From assembly GCA_965226095.1 (NCBI GenBank), contig OZ245336.1, positions 1,116,001 through 1,180,000 on the forward strand: a stretch of DNA of 64,000 nucleotides, written 5' to 3'. This document shows, one piece after another, positions 35,316-42,904 of the stretch. Position numbers and translations under genes: made by a program. Source of the stretch: JANQSP01 sp965226095. GTDB lineage: Bacteria; Bdellovibrionota; Bdellovibrionia; Bdellovibrionales; UBA1609. Numbering within the stretch: position 1 is the first letter of the stretch; each line of letters begins with the position of its first letter. The notes beneath the pieces were generated by a model. The model made no database searches. It had not been told where the DNA came from and saw only the letters and a list, made by a program, of their open reading frames with translations.

Positions 35316-36310
35316 TATTAGACCCTGGTTTTGAACTGACTTTACGACCTATGAAATATCCTGTTTTTTATGAAATGTATAGAAATGCCATTAAAAATAC
35401 CTGGACCGTCGATGAAGTGGATTTCAGCCTGGATACTGTTGACCTCAATGAAAAGCTCAGCAATAGTGAAAAATTTCTCATACAAAGGCTGGTGGCTTTC
35501 TTTGCTACAGGTGACACTATTGTAGGAAATAACTTGGTGCTTAACCTCTATAAACATATTAATTCACCGGAAGCCCGTATGTACCTGGGAAGGCAACTCT
35601 ATGAAGAAATGCTCCATGTGCAATTCTATCTAACTCTTCTAGACTCCTACATTCCTGATCACAATGAAAGAGCTAAGGCTTTTTCTGCAATCAATGAAAT
35701 TCCATCCATTAAAAAGAAAGCGGACTTTAGTTTTAAATGGATAGATTCCATAGAAAAACTGCGACAACTCAATACTTTAGAAGATAAAAGAAAATTTTTA
35801 ATGAATCTAATATGCTTTGCCGGAGCTATTGAAGGTCTATTCTTCTTTGCCGCTTTTGCCTATGTGTATTTTCTACGATCTAAAGGTTTACTAAACGGCC
35901 TGGCCACTGGTACAAACTGGGTCTTTAGAGATGAAAGTTATCACATTGACTTTGCTTTTAAAGTCATTGAAGTGGCACGCAAAGAACAGCCAGATATTTT
36001 TCATCCAGGGATGAACAATATGATTATAGCCATGTTCCATGATGCCATTAATTGTGAATTGGCTTTTGCAGACGAAATTCTACAAAGAGGAGTAGTAGGG
36101 TTAAGTTTTAAAGATATGAAAACATATCTTCAATATATTTCTGATCTACGCTTAAAAGAGTTAGGTATTGCTCCCCAATTTAGGGTACGCAACCCCTTTA
36201 GCTTTATGGAACTTCAGGACACTCAGGAACTAACCAACTTTTTTGAAAGAAAACCTTCTGCGTATCAAGTTGGAATTAAAGGAAAAGTTTCCTTCGAAGA
36301 AAATTTTTAA
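35312..36310 (+). CDS. nrdB: Ribonucleotide reductase class I, small subunit
   Basis: NrdB holds the dinuclear metal centre and radical for NrdA. The 332-residue protein has the metal ligands in FFATGDTIVG (Asp), QLYEEMLHVQFY (Glu and His), AGAIEGLFFF and RDESYHIDFA. The tyrosine that carries the radical lies four residues after the first His (HVQFY), as in E. coli Tyr122, so this is a tyrosyl-radical enzyme. The start ATG overlaps the nrdA stop. An unknown small gene follows 13 bases after its stop. Function is secure. Confidence 0.95.
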   Translation: MILDPGFELTLRPMKYPVFYEMYRNAIKNTWTVDEVDFSLDTVDLNEKLSNSEKFLIQRLVAFFATGDTIVGNNLVLNLYKHINSPEARMYLGRQLYEEMLHVQFYLTLLDSYIPDHNERAKAFSAINEIPSIKKKADFSFKWIDSIEKLRQLNTLEDKRKFLMNLICFAGAIEGLFFFAAFAYVYFLRSKGLLNGLATGTNWVFRDESYHIDFAFKVIEVARKEQPDIFHPGMNNMIIAMFHDAINCELAFADEILQRGVVGLSFKDMKTYLQYISDLRLKELGIAPQFRVRNPFSFMELQDTQELTNFFERKPSAYQVGIKGKVSFEENF

Positions 36311-36323
36311 ATGAATATACATT

Positions 36324-36824
36324 ATGAATGTTAACCAATTTTACTACACAAACAAAGTCCTAGGCATTTCTTCATTCATTCGTCCTAAACACTTACGCTT
36401 TGCTTATTCACTGAATACAACTCATTATTCATATACATCTGCTAGCAGTACACAAAAAAAAACAATTCTATATTTTGCTGAATCTTTAAATATAGAAGGT
36501 AAAACAATCATCCAAAAAATCAATCAAGCCTTGAAACAACCTGATTATATCCTAATAGAAATAAAAAATATAAAACCTACTCCCTCTTTATTTAAAAATT
36601 TACTTACTCGTTTCTCGCCACAAGGGTTTGTCATATTTGGTTCTCAGCTAGCTGAACACCTGATTATAAAAAATAAAACACTTGGTAAAATAAGATACTG
36701 TTGTGCTGATAAATACATTGATGGATGTATTTTATCTACTGTTAAAAATTACCAGGGAAATTCCGAAGATGTACAAAAAAGAAAACAAGAAGGATGGTCA
36801 CACTTAAAGTCCCTAGCTGAATAA
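36324..36824 (+). CDS. Protein of unknown function downstream of nrdB
   Basis: A 166-residue soluble protein with no recognised domain. It begins MNVNQFYYTNKVLGISSFIRP, has a run of serine and threonine around residue 37-45 and a central sequence KTILYFAESLNIEGKTIIQK followed by a strand-like PDYILIEIKNI and GFVIFGSQLAEHLII. It may be a small alpha/beta fold. Its position 13 bases after nrdB on the same strand suggests shared transcription and perhaps a link to nucleotide or replication functions, but nothing in the sequence shows it. It is basic and free of signal peptide. Confidence 0.6.
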   Translation: MNVNQFYYTNKVLGISSFIRPKHLRFAYSLNTTHYSYTSASSTQKKTILYFAESLNIEGKTIIQKINQALKQPDYILIEIKNIKPTPSLFKNLLTRFSPQGFVIFGSQLAEHLIIKNKTLGKIRYCCADKYIDGCILSTVKNYQGNSEDVQKRKQEGWSHLKSLAE

Positions 36825-36833
36825 AATAAACAC

Positions 36834-36986
36834 CTATTGTTCACCTTGCGTAGATAAATACTCCTGAGATATCCTCTCAAAAACATCAGCGCTTTGAAAG
36901 ATAAAAGCCAAAGAAGCCTCTTCTGGATTCGCTCTAACTTCAGGAGTATTTGATAAAAAAGTGTATGTAAATCTTAGATGGCACAT
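36834..36986 (-). CDS. Possible small protein upstream-antisense of the xer gene region
   Basis: A 50-codon frame from ATG 36986 to TAG 36834 in the gap between the nrdB-linked gene and the recombinase. The product (MCHLRFTYTFLSNTPEVRAN at the N-terminus, then an acidic helix-like region ending STQGEQ) has protein-like composition and codon choice, with SADVFERISQEYL an amphipathic segment. The interval is less AT-rich than other gaps here. It sits downstream of xer on the same strand and converges with the nrdB-linked gene. There is no obvious ribosome binding site. It could be a small gene or the remnant of a longer one. Confidence 0.35.
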   Translation of the reverse strand: MCHLRFTYTFLSNTPEVRANPEEASLAFIFQSADVFERISQEYLSTQGEQ

Positions 36987-37119
36987 TCGTGCTACTATAG
37001 TGATTTTATTGAATCAGTCAAATCGCACAAATGGTATTGTAAATTTTACATATTCAAACTGTATAGTTCTTACACTTGTCTCTTGCTATTAAAAATAAAA
37101 TTAAAAATCACTTTTTCAT

Positions 37120-38010
37120 TTAATTTTTTATTTTTATTCCAGATAAAGGATGATGGTGTGCAATAGTTTTCTGCAAGTGTTCCTGTTTAACAGAAGTATA
37201 TATTTGTGTTGTTTGAATACTGGAGTGTCCCAATAAAAACTGAATACTCCTTAAATCAGCCCCATTTTCCATCAAACCCGTTGCAAAGCCATGACGAAAT
37301 TGATGAGGACTTTTCACTTCATTAAAACCAGCTTTTTTAGACCAGATTTTTAACCATCTCCATATATCTATACGGGAAGGACGCTTTCCTCTATTATTGA
37401 TTAGTATAGAATAGTTTGTATGTTGATTGAGCAAAAGGCCGCAGCGATAGTGAGTAATGTATTCATTAAGTTGCTTATAAAGCATGCTGGTTAATGGCAA
37501 AAGTCTTTGCTTATTTCTTTTACCAGTGACAGTGATCGACCGATCGATCTCATTAATATTTTGTAAATTAAGTTGAATAATTTCACTGATACGACAACCT
37601 AATCCAAAGAGTAACATTAATGTAATTCTATTTCTGGCACTACGACAAGGGTCTTTTGTTTCAGAAGCTTCAAGAATAGATTTAAATTCTTTTACAGAAA
37701 TCAATTTTGGTAATTTTTTATTGTTAATAGGTACTGGAAGCAGTTTTTTTAATTGAGTTTTTTGCCCTTTTCTTTCTAAAAAAGATAAATAAGAACGTAC
37801 ACTGCTAATCACTCTGGCTTTAGATCGAGAACTCAAACCTTTTTTATCTATATATTCATAAAATAAAGACACATTTTTATTTTTAGTTAGAAAATCCTGA
37901 TACAGATTTAAATCTCTTTTATATGCCGCTAGAGTATGAGGAGAATATGAAGCATTGATACTTAATTCTTCAAAAAACAATTCCACCCTATTTTGTGTTA
38001 TCCTCATCAC
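37120..38010 (-). CDS. Tyrosine recombinase XerC/XerD-type
   Basis: A 296-residue site-specific recombinase of the Xer type that resolves chromosome dimers at dif with a partner. The N-terminal core-binding (SAM-like) domain spans about residues 1-90. The catalytic domain has the active-site arginine in GLGCRISEIIQL, then HQFRHGFATGLMENGADLR with His and Arg, the distal His in LLGHSSIQTTQIY, and the nucleophilic tyrosine in TQIYTSV. I cannot tell XerC from XerD by eye. It is followed on the same strand by no obvious partner. No dif-like site was found nearby. Confidence 0.9.
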   Translation of the reverse strand: MMRITQNRVELFFEELSINASYSPHTLAAYKRDLNLYQDFLTKNKNVSLFYEYIDKKGLSSRSKARVISSVRSYLSFLERKGQKTQLKKLLPVPINNKKLPKLISVKEFKSILEASETKDPCRSARNRITLMLLFGLGCRISEIIQLNLQNINEIDRSITVTGKRNKQRLLPLTSMLYKQLNEYITHYRCGLLLNQHTNYSILINNRGKRPSRIDIWRWLKIWSKKAGFNEVKSPHQFRHGFATGLMENGADLRSIQFLLGHSSIQTTQIYTSVKQEHLQKTIAHHHPLSGIKIKN

Positions 38011-38022
38011 AATATAATAAGT

Positions 38023-38514
38023 TTAATAATTATAAGGGTTTTGAGAAGAGTTATTAAAAAGACAACTATGAGACTGAACTATTGCATTAAATATATCATA
38101 CTGGCGTATACTACTCTCACTATGTTTAAAAGGAAGACGAATCTGAAAAGTATTCCCTCTGATATTACAAGAGGGCATTTCAATAATTCGATTTTGTATT
38201 TCAGCTCTACAATTAAATGGAGTTCTACTTCCACCTAAGCATTTAAAATTGCTATCCAATTGTATAGTACCCTGTATATTGATATCACCTTCATATTCCA
38301 TAAGACTGGTTGTATTGTCATATGGAAGTGCAATATTAAGGTCAATACTTTGCACATTTCCCATATTTTCTCCTCTTAATCGAACAGTTTGATTCCGTTG
38401 TACAGGAGAACCAACAACACCTTTAGACACGCCACGATTTCCATTGGGTGAACCACAACCAATCAAACCATCCAACATCAACATTATTATAAATAAGTAA
38501 AAACATTTTTTCAT
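38023..38514 (-). CDS. Lipoprotein of unknown function
   Basis: A predicted 163-residue lipoprotein. The frame extends upstream to 38571, overlapping the preceding gene, but the ATG at 38514 has AAAGGA about ten bases upstream and gives a proper signal peptide with lipobox LIGCGSP (Cys near residue 20). The mature part has conserved-looking NRGVSKGV and IDLNIALPYDN segments and cysteines (CLGG, CRAE, CNIR, CLF) that may pair. It is 19 bases downstream of another lipoprotein gene and probably shares its transcript. No family recognised. Confidence 0.75.
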   Translation of the reverse strand: MKKCFYLFIIMLMLDGLIGCGSPNGNRGVSKGVVGSPVQRNQTVRLRGENMGNVQSIDLNIALPYDNTTSLMEYEGDINIQGTIQLDSNFKCLGGSRTPFNCRAEIQNRIIEMPSCNIRGNTFQIRLPFKHSESSIRQYDIFNAIVQSHSCLFNNSSQNPYNY

Positions 38515-38533
38515 TTTTAATTCCTTTGTTATG

Positions 38534-39544
38534 TTATTGTATAATAACCAAGTTGTTAAAATCCCTGACATTAAAAGCTTCTGTTATATCTAATCCTTCA
38601 AAATCACCTAATTTAGCGTAACAATTATCATTCGGTTCAATAACCTTATAACGATCAACACCATTGCCACTTCTCCACGTTCGACAATCATAAGGTCCGA
38701 TAGTTTTAAACCAACACTTCACCGAAAGATCACTAACCAATGGAAGTTTTTCCTCATACGAGGGAAGATATTTATTGTATTCAGAAATATAACTTTGAGA
38801 ATGATTTGTACAAGATGTAGCACCTCTAAAAGTTGTTCTAAACATCATAGTCCAGATACTTCCTCCTCGTAAATTATCCGGATTAACTGTATTACTATTA
38901 TCAAGATTTTGAAGTACTGGAGTTTGTCGATCCACTACTAAAATAAGAGCACCTTCATTTTCCTGAAAAAAACCATGAAAAGCTCTTGGCTCATTCTTAT
39001 CCTTTTGAAACCAAACATTGTATCTGGCATTATCACCATCTCCTGAATAAAATTGAGCGTAAGGTACGCTCCTGGCTCCGGAATCATTATAACTCAGTGT
39101 CGCTTTACCTTGGTAATAATCTCCAGTTCCGGCTTTCTCCATATCCACATAAATACGCATATTTTTTATATCTCTGGAACGAAATGTTCTACCCAGTCTA
39201 AAATCTTCGAAAACACTCGAATTAAAATCCATGACAGGAGCACTGACACCCCATCGTCCTTCTCGCTCACGAATACTATCACTCTTATAAAGAGGATCAT
39301 CATTTTGAGCATTGTTACTATCATCTTTTCGATCTTCAACTGAATAGACTTCACTTCCTGTGTCTGGCTGAAAACCTCTGGCATTATTGGCCAACGGAGC
39401 ATTAGGAGTAACTGTATTGCCACCACCCATACCATTTGCATCAACATTTACATTCACACTAGGTGTTGAAGGACCGTTTAAATCACACTGTATGAAAAAA
39501 ACACAAATAAATATAAAAAATCCTAAAACAATAATTTTTTTCAT
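38534..39544 (-). CDS. Lipoprotein of unknown function
   Basis: A 336-residue predicted lipoprotein with a signal peptide ending in FIQCDLN (lipobox Cys at about residue 20). A Asn/Gly-rich spacer follows, then a large soluble domain. Residues about 120-230 contain KATLSYNDSGARSVPYAQFYSGDGDNARY and FFQENEGALILVVDRQ, which read as a beta-rich fold. Cysteines in CTNHS, CWFKTIGPYDCRTW and NCYAKL suggest disulphides. A perfect inverted repeat at 39574-39601 precedes the start, and a second lipoprotein gene follows. Both look like envelope components; I do not recognise the family. Confidence 0.75.
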   Translation of the reverse strand: MKKIIVLGFFIFICVFFIQCDLNGPSTPSVNVNVDANGMGGGNTVTPNAPLANNARGFQPDTGSEVYSVEDRKDDSNNAQNDDPLYKSDSIREREGRWGVSAPVMDFNSSVFEDFRLGRTFRSRDIKNMRIYVDMEKAGTGDYYQGKATLSYNDSGARSVPYAQFYSGDGDNARYNVWFQKDKNEPRAFHGFFQENEGALILVVDRQTPVLQNLDNSNTVNPDNLRGGSIWTMMFRTTFRGATSCTNHSQSYISEYNKYLPSYEEKLPLVSDLSVKCWFKTIGPYDCRTWRSGNGVDRYKVIEPNDNCYAKLGDFEGLDITEAFNVRDFNNLVIIQ

Positions 39545-39573
39545 TTCACACTCACAATTATTAAATCAAACAC

Positions 39574-39601
39574 CTGTCATTATTGTATAATATAATGACA
39601 G
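39574..39601. promoter_or_regulatory. Inverted repeat in front of the lipoprotein gene pair
   Basis: Two perfect 10-base arms (CTGTCATTAT and ATAATGACAG) flank an 8-base AT loop. It lies 30 bases before the lipoprotein ATG at 39544 and 67 bases after the end of the stomatin gene, with a TATAAT on the plus strand in its centre. No T run follows on the minus strand, so I favour an operator or promoter hairpin over a terminator. Either is possible. Confidence 0.4.
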
Positions 39602-39667
39602 TTTTCTCTATTCCCTGAAATTAGCTAAAGGACTTAAGTCTTAGTAACTTATCAGGACTTTATCGAA

Positions 39668-40429
39668 TTAATCGGTATTTTGTGAGTGTTTATTAAAAAT
39701 TTCCATGAGGTTCATGGGAACTGGGAAAATAATGGTTCTTGTGCCTTCCCCGGAAATTTCATTAAGTGCCTGTAAATAGGCCAATTGTATGGCTGCCGGA
39801 CTGGTTGAGAGAATTCTTGCAGCTGCTGCTAACTTTTCAGACCTTTGGAATTCCCCTTCGGCGCTAATCACTTTTGCACGACGTTCTCTTTCCGCTTCCG
39901 CCTGCTTGGCCATTGCTCTTTGCATTTCTCTAGGTAAATCAATATGTTTTACCTCGACTTTTGAAATTTTAATCCCCCAGGGTTCTGTATCTCTATCTAA
40001 GATCTCCTGTAATGACTGATTGATTTTTTCTCTTTGAGAAAGTAAATCATCCATTTGATATTGCCCTAAAGTAGATCGTAAAGTGGTTTGTGCTGATTGA
40101 GCCGTGGCAAAATTATAATCCTCAACCTTAATAATAGCTCTTTCCGGATTGGTAATACGATAATATAGAACAGCATTGACCTTTAAACTCACATTATCCA
40201 AAGTAATGACATCCTGTGGAGGAATATCCATAGCAATTGTCCTTATATCCACACGAATAAGCCTTTCCACTCCAGGAATAAGAATAATAATACCAGGACC
40301 TCGGACACCTACAGAACGACCAAATCGTAAAACCAGGCCTCTTTGCCATTCAGAAAGAACTTTGACACAGGAAAATACTAAAATAGCCACACCAACTATT
40401 AGGTAAATTGTCATACTGGCCATAACCAC
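39668..40429 (-). CDS. SPFH (stomatin/slipin-like) membrane protein
   Basis: A 253-residue slipin. It has a single N-terminal membrane segment (about residues 6-25) followed by an SPFH domain with the family's ERLIRVDIRTIAMDIPPQDV, LDNVSLKVNAVLYYRI and VEDYNFATAQSAQTTLRSTLGQ. The coiled-coil region after it contains QRAMAKQAEAERERRAKVI, and the C-terminus ends PVPMNLMEIF. Slipins form large membrane-bound rings that scaffold or regulate proteases. Its gene lies eight bases downstream of the NfeD gene on the same strand, the usual partnership, so the two work as a unit in membrane protein quality or lipid-domain control. Confidence 0.92.
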   Translation of the reverse strand: MVMASMTIYLIVGVAILVFSCVKVLSEWQRGLVLRFGRSVGVRGPGIIILIPGVERLIRVDIRTIAMDIPPQDVITLDNVSLKVNAVLYYRITNPERAIIKVEDYNFATAQSAQTTLRSTLGQYQMDDLLSQREKINQSLQEILDRDTEPWGIKISKVEVKHIDLPREMQRAMAKQAEAERERRAKVISAEGEFQRSEKLAAAARILSTSPAAIQLAYLQALNEISGEGTRTIIFPVPMNLMEIFNKHSQNTD

Positions 40430-40437
40430 TCCTTTGT

Positions 40438-41964
40438 TTAAGATTTATGCTTCTCATGAAGAGTCACTTCAAGTGTCAGGCCTTTGTAGCATAGCACCTT
40501 AACCTTGTCACCAACTTTTACCGACTCCTTAGATTGAAATTTCCAATACTCCCCACTGGCAAGTATCTGTCCGGATTTATTATCTTTATATACTTTTATC
40601 ACTTCAAACAGTTCATTAGGATTCAAAAAATCTTTATTCACTTCTTTATGTTTTTTAATCCTTATCGTACTCCATGCTAAATAAGTCAACCCAGCCACAA
40701 TTAATGAAAATACCAAAGTAGTGGCAATAATCACACCAATTGGAATATCCACTCCACCAGTTTTTGCGGGATCAAAAAGCATCAAACTTCCCACCAAAAA
40801 AGATATAACTCCTGCGGCTCCAAAAATACCAAAACCAGTTATAAAAACTTCCGCCAAAAATAGAAGTATACTTAAAATAATCAAAATTAAACCTCCCATG
40901 GAAAAATCCAGTTTATGCATTCCAACGAAAGCTATAACCAAACCAATAGCTCCTAAAATACCAGGTGCCCCCAAGCCAGGATGTGTGATTTCAAAGTAAA
41001 TAAGCAATAAACTGCCTGAAAAAAGAATATATGCAATTTGTGGTTCTGTAATCAATGAGATTAATTTATGTCGAAAACCTAAAGACAGTGGTTGAAGTTC
41101 TCCCACTTTAACAGTCGTTTCAAGTCCATCTCTAACTATGGTTTTTCTGCCCTCAGCAAACTGTAAAAACTCCCACTTTGTTTTTCCTACAAAATCCAAG
41201 GCTTTTTCCTTAACTGCCTCTGTTGCACTCAGTGCTTTAGCCTCTGTAATGATCTCTTTACCAAACTTTTGACTACGTTTTCTAAGCTTTGTGAGGGCAT
41301 CCAACCAGGAAGTGGCGTCGTTAATCAGTTTCTTTCTCAGATCCTTTTGTGCATCTTTACCACCCATAGTGATAGGTGTAGCCGCTCCAATATTAGTAGT
41401 ATCCAAACCTCCGTTGACATGACAAGCTTGCATAATAATAGCTCCAGCACTACCAGCATGAGCTCCCGCAGGGTGTATAAGACAGAGAACCGGAAATTCT
41501 ACATTTAAAATTCGATCTACAATTTTTCGAGTACTTAATAATACTCCACCAGGAGTATTAATGAGCAATAATAGAGAAGAACAGTTATTCTTTCGTACTT
41601 TTCGAATGGCTCTGTCCATATTATCCAGTGTAGCTGCTCCAATGACTCCTTCTATTTTCAACTCCACGGTACAAATTACTTTTATTTCTTTTTTCTCCTG
41701 CCGATTCTCTGGTGAAACAGGACCTATCTTCTTTTTTTCCTCTTGTTTAAGCGGATTGGAATTTAATTTTTCAAACAATCTATCTATCAGTTCTTGAGCT
41801 ACCCCTTTTCGCGTTCTCTGTGTGTCTTTTTTTGAAACAGTATCTGTTTTATCTGCTGGAGTTGATTTTTTATTTTCTAAATTATCTGCAAATGCGGTAA
41901 AAAATACAATTAAGCCAAAAAAACAACACAAAATGACTAAAAAAGTCTTTATTTTCAAGTACAT
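40438..41964 (-). CDS. NfeD-family long form with ClpP-class serine protease domain
   Basis: A 508-residue inner-membrane protein. A signal/anchor covers about residues 7-27. A ClpP-like protease domain follows (about residues 95-290), with the oxyanion-loop sequence NTPGGVLLSTRKIV and the nucleophile in AHAGSAGAIIMQACH (Ser172 by count); a catalytic lysine probably lies in GGKDAQKDLRKK. Then four or more transmembrane segments (about residues 305-430) and a C-terminal OB-fold domain (GQILASGEYWKFQSKE, VKVGDKVKVL). This is the membrane-protease type linked with stomatins. It is eight bases upstream of the slipin gene and likely cleaves membrane or stomatin-like substrates. Confidence 0.93.
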   Translation of the reverse strand: MYLKIKTFLVILCCFFGLIVFFTAFADNLENKKSTPADKTDTVSKKDTQRTRKGVAQELIDRLFEKLNSNPLKQEEKKKIGPVSPENRQEKKEIKVICTVELKIEGVIGAATLDNMDRAIRKVRKNNCSSLLLLINTPGGVLLSTRKIVDRILNVEFPVLCLIHPAGAHAGSAGAIIMQACHVNGGLDTTNIGAATPITMGGKDAQKDLRKKLINDATSWLDALTKLRKRSQKFGKEIITEAKALSATEAVKEKALDFVGKTKWEFLQFAEGRKTIVRDGLETTVKVGELQPLSLGFRHKLISLITEPQIAYILFSGSLLLIYFEITHPGLGAPGILGAIGLVIAFVGMHKLDFSMGGLILIILSILLFLAEVFITGFGIFGAAGVISFLVGSLMLFDPAKTGGVDIPIGVIIATTLVFSLIVAGLTYLAWSTIRIKKHKEVNKDFLNPNELFEVIKVYKDNKSGQILASGEYWKFQSKESVKVGDKVKVLCYKGLTLEVTLHEKHKS

Positions 41965-42027
41965 ATCCAGCTCATTCTAGCGGGAGTCTTTTAAGAAGTC
42001 TATTTCTAAATATATTTGAAAAAAAGC

Positions 42028-42711
42028 TTAACTGTGAGATGTAGAGAAAGGTTGAAGTAGCTTTTGATGAAGATCTTCTCTCTCATCTATATTATTCAGT
42101 AATTCTCTTAGATTGGTTTTGAATACATAATCTATATTACAAACAAACTTACCATCCTGAATTTTACACTCATAATCTGAAGAAGAAATACTTTTTTCTA
42201 TACTATATAAAGGTAACACCACATCATAAAGATAAAGCATACCAAGCAATACACCTCTCTTTTTATCATTTTCAAAATACACAGATAAACTTTCCCCATC
42301 CTCAGATAAATTGGATTTAACTACCACTTCTCTTAAAGGAGCATCATTAGGGTCCTGAAATAAAGGACTGTTTCTATCAAACATGGAACGATCGTCCGGT
42401 TTAATTGTGGGAGGCAGCTCAAAAAGCACTTCATCATTGGGAAATACAGTTATAAATCTTTCAAATTTCTGGATTTTATCTTCTCCCTTTCCATTATAAA
42501 CAACACGGGAAAAACCATTTCTTTCAGAAACGACCATGATCTGAAAATTCGTATTAATCTTTTTAAGATTATACTTCTCGTCTTCAGCAGACCATTGATA
42601 GGTGTCCAACACACGAGCTGTTATACGAAATTCAGCGTCCTTTGGGATCATGTAAGAACTGGCCCAAGCTGAAGATAGGAACATACTAATAAATACTACT
42701 TTTTTCATCAT
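42028..42711 (-). CDS. Exported protein of unknown function
   Basis: A 227-residue protein with a cleavable signal peptide (MMKKVVFISMFLSSAWAS). The mature part is moderately acidic, with FRITARVLDTYQWSAED near the start and KRGVLLGMLYLYDVVLPLYSIE in the second half; the two Cys in YECKIQDGKFVCNIDYVFK could pair. No domain is recognised. It is downstream of dnaK and upstream of the stomatin-NfeD pair, on the same strand but separated by gaps, so probably independent. The reading frame is intact. Periplasmic location is inferred. Confidence 0.7.
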   Translation of the reverse strand: MMKKVVFISMFLSSAWASSYMIPKDAEFRITARVLDTYQWSAEDEKYNLKKINTNFQIMVVSERNGFSRVVYNGKGEDKIQKFERFITVFPNDEVLFELPPTIKPDDRSMFDRNSPLFQDPNDAPLREVVVKSNLSEDGESLSVYFENDKKRGVLLGMLYLYDVVLPLYSIEKSISSSDYECKIQDGKFVCNIDYVFKTNLRELLNNIDEREDLHQKLLQPFSTSHS

Positions 42712-42904
42712 CTAATAGAGAGTGTGAGAGCATAGGAATTCTGTCAATACCCTTATTTTATTTTTTTTGTACTTTTCAAGTATCCTGCGAAATAAATACC
42801 CTTTAGGACTTATTTTATATATATTTTTTACATCTATATAAAATCTATACAGGTTAACCAAATAAATTGTTTTACCTTTGATAAACTAAACTTATAACTC
42901 AGCT

